Source: an uncultured bacterium (lineage in GTDB: Bacteria > Bacteroidota > Bacteroidia > Bacteroidales > Bacteroidaceae). From it: a stretch of 64,000 nucleotides of DNA. Location of the stretch: assembly GCA_905215345.1 (NCBI GenBank), contig CAJMPR010000013.1, positions 57,277 through 121,276 on the forward strand. Reading direction: 5' to 3'. A model generated the notes under the pieces. It saw only the letters and a list, made by a program, of their open reading frames with translations, was not told the origin of the DNA and did not search any database. The position numbers were made by a program, and so were the translations under genes. Below, piece after piece: positions 59,089 through 64,000 of the stretch. Positions within the stretch are counted from its first letter, which is position 1; each line of letters starts with the position of its first letter.

Positions 59089-60409
59089 TCTCTTTCGGCC
59101 AGAATTCATCCACCAATTCTTTCTTCATATTTACTTCTTCCGGCCGGAAATACTTACCGAACAGGCTCCATGCTACATCAAGCATCTCTGTCGTATCGAG
59201 ATTTACGTCGATAGCTAACAGTTGGTTAGAATAGTCTTTGGCAAAAGCCAACGTACGTTCGTCATAGTTCGTAAGGTCGAAACCATTCTCCAGTTTGGTC
59301 TTGGCATTGGCAGCATCGGCATACAGACGTACGGCGGCGTTCATTACCTGTGGATGGTCTTTACGAGTCTTTTTACCCGTAACAAGCTGTTTCAAACGGG
59401 ACAATGAACGGAACGGGTCAACAATAACTTTACCGATGTCACTGTCACGACGCAGGAACAACTGACCTTCCGTAATATAACCCGTATTATCAGGCACAGC
59501 ATGCGTAATATCACCGCCTGACAAGGTAGTTACGGCAATAATTGTGATGGAACCACCACTTGGGAACTGTACCGCCTTCTCGTAAATCTTCGCCAAATCC
59601 GAATAAAGAGAACCCGGCATAGAGTCTTTCGAAGGAATCTGGTCCATACGGTTGGATACGATAGCCAACGCATCGGCGTAAGAAGTCATATCGGTCAACA
59701 ATACCAGTACTTTCTCATTATTGTTTACTGCAAAATATTCGGCAGCAGTCAATGCCATATCCGGAATCAACAGACGTTCTACCGGAGGATTCTCGGTTGT
59801 ATTCATAAAGCTGACGATACGGTCAAGCGCACCGGCATTGGAGAACACATTCTTAAAATACAGGTAGTCATCGTTCGTCATACCCATACCACCGAGGATA
59901 ATCTTGTCAGTCTCCGCACGCAAAGCCACGTTTGCCATCACCTGGTTAAAGGGTTGGTCGGGGTCTGCGAAGAACGGAATCTTCTGTCCGGATACCAGTG
60001 TATTGTTCAGGTCGATACCCGCAATACCGGTTGCAATCAGTTCGGAAGGTTGTTTACGGCGTACCGGGTTTACAGACGGACCGCCAATTTCCACTTCCTG
60101 ACCTTCAATAGCAGGGCCGCCGTCGATAGGATCGCCAAATGCATTGAAGAAACGTCCGGAAAGCTGATCGCTCACTTTGATTGTAGGAGCCTTGCCCAAG
60201 AACACTACCTCTGCATTGGTAGGAATACCTTCCGTACCCTCGAAAACCTGCAAAGTCACCTCGTCACCGGCAATCTTCACCACCTGGGCCAGCTTGCCGT
60301 TTACGGTTGCCAACTCATCATACCCTACCCCGGTTGCTTTCAACGAGCACGTGGCTTTCGTAATCTGAGTAATCTTAGTATATATCTTTTGAAATGCTTT
60401 TGTTGCCAT
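59081..60409 (-). CDS. ntpB: V-type ATPase subunit B (non-catalytic)
   Basis: This 442-residue protein belongs to the alpha/beta nucleotide-binding superfamily but lacks a Walker A P-loop. Blocks such as SGRFFNAFGDPIDGGP, FADPDQPFNQVMANVA and LFLRRDSDIGKVIVDP fit the V-type B subunit. It forms the hexameric head with A. It follows the A gene by 8 bp. Confidence 0.95.
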   Translation of the reverse strand: MATKAFQKIYTKITQITKATCSLKATGVGYDELATVNGKLAQVVKIAGDEVTLQVFEGTEGIPTNAEVVFLGKAPTIKVSDQLSGRFFNAFGDPIDGGPAIEGQEVEIGGPSVNPVRRKQPSELIATGIAGIDLNNTLVSGQKIPFFADPDQPFNQVMANVALRAETDKIILGGMGMTNDDYLYFKNVFSNAGALDRIVSFMNTTENPPVERLLIPDMALTAAEYFAVNNNEKVLVLLTDMTSYADALAIVSNRMDQIPSKDSMPGSLYSDLAKIYEKAVQFPSGGSITIIAVTTLSGGDITHAVPDNTGYITEGQLFLRRDSDIGKVIVDPFRSLSRLKQLVTGKKTRKDHPQVMNAAVRLYADAANAKTKLENGFDLTNYDERTLAFAKDYSNQLLAIDVNLDTTEMLDVAWSLFGKYFRPEEVNMKKELVDEFWPKENN

Positions 60410-60417
60410 CTTATTAT

Positions 60418-62172
60418 TTATGCTTTACGTTCTTCAATCAATTCCTTCAACTGCTTGTGGAACTGGTAATACTCTTCAGATTTGAACTTGGAGTAGTTCA
60501 TCTGCTTACAGATGTTAATCATCTTCTTGAAGTAATCCATAACCTCATTAAAGTTATCGAACTCAAATTCCGTATGGCAGATGTCGATCACCATATTCAG
60601 GATCTCTTCCTGACGTTCCATCGGAGTTACGGCATCAATTTCGTCAAACGCATCTTGTTGCAAAATAACGAAGTCAATCAATTCTGATTTCCAGAAAGTC
60701 ACGTGATATTCCACAGGTACACCGTCATCACCCAAGATATTGATCTGCTCGGCAATTTCCTTACCGCGCTGCAAACGGGTCTTGACTTCATTAACCTTGC
60801 CAATCCACTCACCATTAATACGTTTGGTGATATAATCCTCAAATTCAGGATATTCAATGTATTTGGAATAAGAATCAATCGGATTTACGGCAGGATAACG
60901 TTTCTTGTCCGCACGGTCTTGTTCAAGAGCATAGAAACAACGTGCAACCTTTTTCGTATTCTCAGTTACCGGCTCTTTCAAGTTACCACCCGCAGGAGAT
61001 ACCGTACCAATAAATGTAATAGAACCCGTTTCACCGTTATTCAGTTCCACATATCCGGCACGACCGTAGAAGTTGGAAATGATAGAAGACAAGTCCATTG
61101 GGAATGCATCAGGTCCAGGCAACTCTTCCATACGGTTGGACATCTCGCGCAAAGCCTGCGCCCAACGGGAAGTAGAGTCCGCCATCAACAATACCTTCAA
61201 ACCCATGCTGCGGTAATATTCCGCAATCGTCATGGCTGTATATACAGAAGCCTCACGGGCAGCCACCGGCATGTTAGAGGTGTTAGCGATGATAATGGTA
61301 CGCTCCATCAGCTTACGCCCAGTATGCGGGTCAACCAGTTCGGGGAACTCGGTAAAGATTTCCACTACCTCATTGGCGCGTTCACCACAAGCTGCGATGA
61401 TTACGATATCGGCTTCCGCCTGTTTGGAAATAGCGTGCTGGAGCACTGTCTTACCCGTACCGAACGGGCCGGGAATAAATCCCGTACCGCCTTCCACAAT
61501 CGGATTTACAGTATCAATTACGCGTACACCGGTTTCCAACAGTTTGAACGGACGCGGTTTCTCTTTATAGTTCGTCATGGCACGCTTTACAGGCCACTTC
61601 TGAATCATATTCACATCAATATCATTCCCTTCTGCATCAGTCAGCACGGCAATGGTATCTTCAATACTATATTCACCTTCCGCAACGATAGACTTCACGG
61701 TACATACTCCTTTCTGCTCGAAAGGTACCATGATTTTCAACGGTTGGAAGTTTTCGTCTACCTGTCCCAACCACGCAGCGGCTTCCACCTGGTCGCCTAC
61801 TTTTGCCAGAGGCACGAAATGCCATTTGCTTCCTTTTTCCAACGGATACGTATATTGTCCGCGTTTCAGGAAGACACCATCCATTTTGTCAAGGTCGTTT
61901 TGCAGACCGTCATAATTCTTAGAAAGCATACCGGGACCCAAAGTTACTTCGAGCATGTGTCCGGTAAACTCGGCTTCAGCCCCTACTTTCAGTCCACGAG
62001 TGCTTTCAAACACCTGTACATAGACCTGGGTACCTACCACCTTAATAACCTCCGCCATCAACTTGTCTCCACCGGTCGAGATATAACATATCTCGTTCTG
62101 TGCCACAGGTCCGTCAACGATGAGGGTTACCATGTTGGCTATTACGCCACTAACAGTTCCTTTTGTTGCCAT
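60418..62172 (-). CDS. ntpA: V-type ATPase subunit A (catalytic)
   Basis: This 584-residue protein has the catalytic P-loop GPFGTGKT (235-242, K241) and ADSTSRWAQALREMS. The non-homologous insert that separates V-type A from F-type beta is present (about 110-190). It hydrolyses ATP to drive rotation, or makes ATP if the ion gradient is large. It follows the DUF2764 gene by 18 bp. Confidence 0.97.
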   Translation of the reverse strand: MATKGTVSGVIANMVTLIVDGPVAQNEICYISTGGDKLMAEVIKVVGTQVYVQVFESTRGLKVGAEAEFTGHMLEVTLGPGMLSKNYDGLQNDLDKMDGVFLKRGQYTYPLEKGSKWHFVPLAKVGDQVEAAAWLGQVDENFQPLKIMVPFEQKGVCTVKSIVAEGEYSIEDTIAVLTDAEGNDIDVNMIQKWPVKRAMTNYKEKPRPFKLLETGVRVIDTVNPIVEGGTGFIPGPFGTGKTVLQHAISKQAEADIVIIAACGERANEVVEIFTEFPELVDPHTGRKLMERTIIIANTSNMPVAAREASVYTAMTIAEYYRSMGLKVLLMADSTSRWAQALREMSNRMEELPGPDAFPMDLSSIISNFYGRAGYVELNNGETGSITFIGTVSPAGGNLKEPVTENTKKVARCFYALEQDRADKKRYPAVNPIDSYSKYIEYPEFEDYITKRINGEWIGKVNEVKTRLQRGKEIAEQINILGDDGVPVEYHVTFWKSELIDFVILQQDAFDEIDAVTPMERQEEILNMVIDICHTEFEFDNFNEVMDYFKKMINICKQMNYSKFKSEEYYQFHKQLKELIEERKA

Positions 62173-62190
62173 ATAATTATGTAGTTTATT

Positions 62191-63030
62191 TTATCTGAAT
62201 TCTGCGGGTATTTGTACCTCGTCCTTCAATGCAGCGATAATACTGCGGAACAGTTGGCTACCCTTTTCCTTATCCAATGAAATCCAACGCTCTATCATTT
62301 CCAGTTGTAACAAGAATACGAACAGACGTTCAACAGTGAAATAATCGAAGAAAGTTACTTCTTCCATCCAGTTCCAACGCAATTGGTCTATTTTCTTCTC
62401 CCGCTCTACCAGTTCCTCGGTTTCACTGATTTTCACCAGTTGCTCCAGCCATTCCACCTCACCGGTCAGACCAAAATCACGGGCACTGGATGTTCGTAAA
62501 GCCTCACAGACCTCCGTATCGCCCACAATTAAAGGAGCTATGTCCATCTTGAATTTCCGTGCAGTCAATGCAACCAGTACATTATTTATAATAAGGTTGA
62601 ATCCAAACCATGCAGACACAAACTTATTCTTACACTGCATGGCATAAGCATAGTAAAGTGCTGCCAGACGATCTTCATGCAAGAAATCGTCTTCGGCAGG
62701 AATACTGAAATATTCGGAAATAAAAGCGGAAAGATAAGATGGAAATACACAGTCGGACACCTCACCGCCTTCTTTTAGCAACGAGATATATTCCGCTAAT
62801 TCTTCGGTGGAATAATTCCCACGCGAATCAATAGCAGCATCCTTGTCTTTCAATAATTTCAAGACATTTGCATTGTCAAATTGAAGATAGAACAAATCCA
62901 TCAACTTCTTATCCTCCTTTGACAGTTCGGGATACAATTCCGTCTTAAAATCAGCTACCGTATAGCTCAGCTTGCTGTCCTCCAAAGTAAGTTCGGGCAA
63001 ACCGGCTACCAAGTAATAGTATTTACTCAT
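62191..63030 (-). CDS. DUF2764 family protein, V-type ATPase-associated (C-like)
   Basis: This 279-residue soluble protein starts YYYLVAGLPELTLEDSKLSY, as DUF2764 proteins do, and is mostly helical and acidic. It sits between subunits E and A, where subunit C is found in other V-type operons, and no ordinary C gene is present. A role as the C-like stalk adaptor is inference from position and length. It has no membrane segment. Confidence 0.85.
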   Translation of the reverse strand: MSKYYYLVAGLPELTLEDSKLSYTVADFKTELYPELSKEDKKLMDLFYLQFDNANVLKLLKDKDAAIDSRGNYSTEELAEYISLLKEGGEVSDCVFPSYLSAFISEYFSIPAEDDFLHEDRLAALYYAYAMQCKNKFVSAWFGFNLIINNVLVALTARKFKMDIAPLIVGDTEVCEALRTSSARDFGLTGEVEWLEQLVKISETEELVEREKKIDQLRWNWMEEVTFFDYFTVERLFVFLLQLEMIERWISLDKEKGSQLFRSIIAALKDEVQIPAEFR

Positions 63031-63044
63031 AATCCTGTGGGAAT

Positions 63045-63635
63045 TTAAAACAGCATTTCCACTAATTGCGGACGCAGGAATTCTTTGAAGTAGTTCATAA
63101 ATTCATCTTCACCGAAGTTCACTTTGTACGAACCATCGGCGGGTGAAACAGAGAACAGCGTCTTGATGCCATTCACCTGCTCAATCTTTACACCTTTATC
63201 CAATAAATCTTTAGCTTGGGCAGCAAAATATTTTTTCAAACCTTCAGCATCCGCCGTAGAGATCACGATAGGTTCGTTCACACTCCATTTAGATGCCAAT
63301 GCCACGATAAAAGCATTAAGAAAATCCTTGTTTGCAGCAAACGCTTTTACATCGGCACTTACAATCTTATTCGTCACCAATGTGGCGATTTCAGATTTCA
63401 AGGCATTTACAGCCTGACCGGCAAACAGTTTTAACTCTGATTTTGTATTCTCTGCCAATTCATCAGCAGACTTGCGAGCAGTAGCCGCGATAGAATCAGC
63501 TTCTTTGTGAGCATCTTCTATAATTTTCCGGGCTTCTTCCTGAGCTTTTGCGATAAGTATTCGGGCTTCTTCATTCCCTTTTTCCACCCCCTCACGATAA
63601 ATCTTATCGGTGAGCTCTTGAATCTTGTTTTCCAT
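63045..63635 (-). CDS. ntpE: V-type ATPase subunit E (peripheral stalk)
   Basis: This 196-residue protein has a long N-terminal coiled coil (about 1-80, with EEARILIAKAQEEARKIIED) and a globular C-terminal half, as E subunits do. It forms the peripheral stalk and is the first gene of the operon. No separate G/H-type partner gene is seen in the window. Confidence 0.9.
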   Translation of the reverse strand: MENKIQELTDKIYREGVEKGNEEARILIAKAQEEARKIIEDAHKEADSIAATARKSADELAENTKSELKLFAGQAVNALKSEIATLVTNKIVSADVKAFAANKDFLNAFIVALASKWSVNEPIVISTADAEGLKKYFAAQAKDLLDKGVKIEQVNGIKTLFSVSPADGSYKVNFGEDEFMNYFKEFLRPQLVEMLF

Positions 63636-64000
63636 ATTTACAGGAGTTATTATATAATTTATACTACAATATTACTTGCATGATTTTTTTTCCGTCCTTA
63701 TTAGATTCACGCCAAAATTACGAAAAAGCATTTGATATTAGACAACAAGAAAGCGATAAAAGTAGGCGTTTTTCCAAAAAAACATAGTTTTATACCAATT
63801 TTACAGACTAAAGATAACAATAAAATAACAAAGTGGAAAAGAAATATTGATTGAAACAGGGAAAAGAGTAGCCCAACCCACGTAAAGAGATACTGAAAGG
63901 CATCTTTCCTCACTCATAAAGAGAACAGATTCTTCGCTTCGCTCAGAAGAGATATGCAGCTTAGTAAAAGTGTGTAAACGTATAAAGCCCCCGCATCATA
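63636..64000. other. region upstream of the V-ATPase operon
   Basis: This 365-bp stretch contains the operon's -7 box at 63713-63720 and otherwise AT-rich DNA with no convincing gene. A short leftward frame at 63707-63913 overlaps the promoter and is not believed. Confidence 0.5.
63713..63720 (-). promoter_or_regulatory. -7 box (TAATTTTG) of the V-ATPase operon
   Basis: CAAAATTA on the plus strand is TAATTTTG leftward, giving a leader of about 70 nt. A -33 CAA-like element at 63743 is spaced a little too far. Confidence 0.45.

Noticed and set aside
60703..62184. Rightward open frame of 493 codons opposite ntpA
   Set aside because: It is antisense to an unmistakable catalytic subunit, rich in H, R, T and F without domain structure, and arises from the codon bias of ntpA.
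63707..63913. Leftward 68-codon frame upstream of the V-ATPase operon
   Set aside because: Overlaps the predicted promoter, is low in complexity and rich in F and L, and has no family resemblance.

Overview
The window is a chromosomal segment of a Bacteroides-type bacterium (order Bacteroidales). The evidence is the recurrent -7 box TAnnTTTG upstream of genes on both strands, weak Shine-Dalgarno sequences, and gene families typical of that group: DUF4251, a 729-residue type III glutamine synthetase, DapL, a GT3-type glycogen synthase beside a GT35 phosphorylase, and a V-type ATPase operon with a DUF2764 protein. I cannot settle the species. I see no tRNA, rRNA, CRISPR array, insertion sequence or prophage; this is core chromosome with small repeats between genes.

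Layout. 1-6.3 kb: the first 33 codons of a leftward MacB/FtsX-type ABC permease behind a sigma-54 promoter, two envelope proteins, a sigma-54 response regulator with its histidine kinase, and a K+/H+ antiporter. Two 17-bp palindromes 21 bp apart lie upstream of the sigma-54 promoter and look like the regulator's enhancer. 6.3-12.9 kb: an acyl-CoA ligase, a promoter-hairpin unit that looks like a small RNA, a DUF169-GNAT fusion, a SanA/AlaX pair, a small heat-shock protein behind a second sigma-54 promoter, and a membrane acyltransferase. 13-20 kb: a leftward five-gene ABC-2 exporter operon (TolC-like, HlyD-like, double ATPase, two permeases) divergent from an AraC-type regulator, with an inverted repeat between them.

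21-46.5 kb is a nitrogen and glutamine block. Leftward run glmS, purF, carA and carB; rightward run gltB, gltD and asnB. After a phosphodiesterase and dapF-dapL come a beta-barrel gene, glnK, amtB and a type III glutamine synthetase. Ammonium uptake, its sensing, both steps of GS/GOGAT and most major uses of the glutamine amide are thus encoded within about 25 kb.

46.6-56 kb: a secreted S37-type peptidase, a ThrE-type exporter, a membrane protein, phosphoglycerate mutase, and glycogen phosphorylase plus glycogen synthase. 56-63.6 kb: a leftward V-type ATPase operon (E, DUF2764, A, B, D, I, K). Its K subunit keeps the residues that bind Na+ in the Enterococcus hirae enzyme.

The commonest unexplained signal is a set of 7-bp-period AT-rich repeats. 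They sit in gaps inside operons, often touching a stop codon, and sometimes form inverted pairs. One inverted pair lies in frame inside carA. Other repeats are two hairpin families with two copies each and a 21-bp tandem repeat inside asnB.
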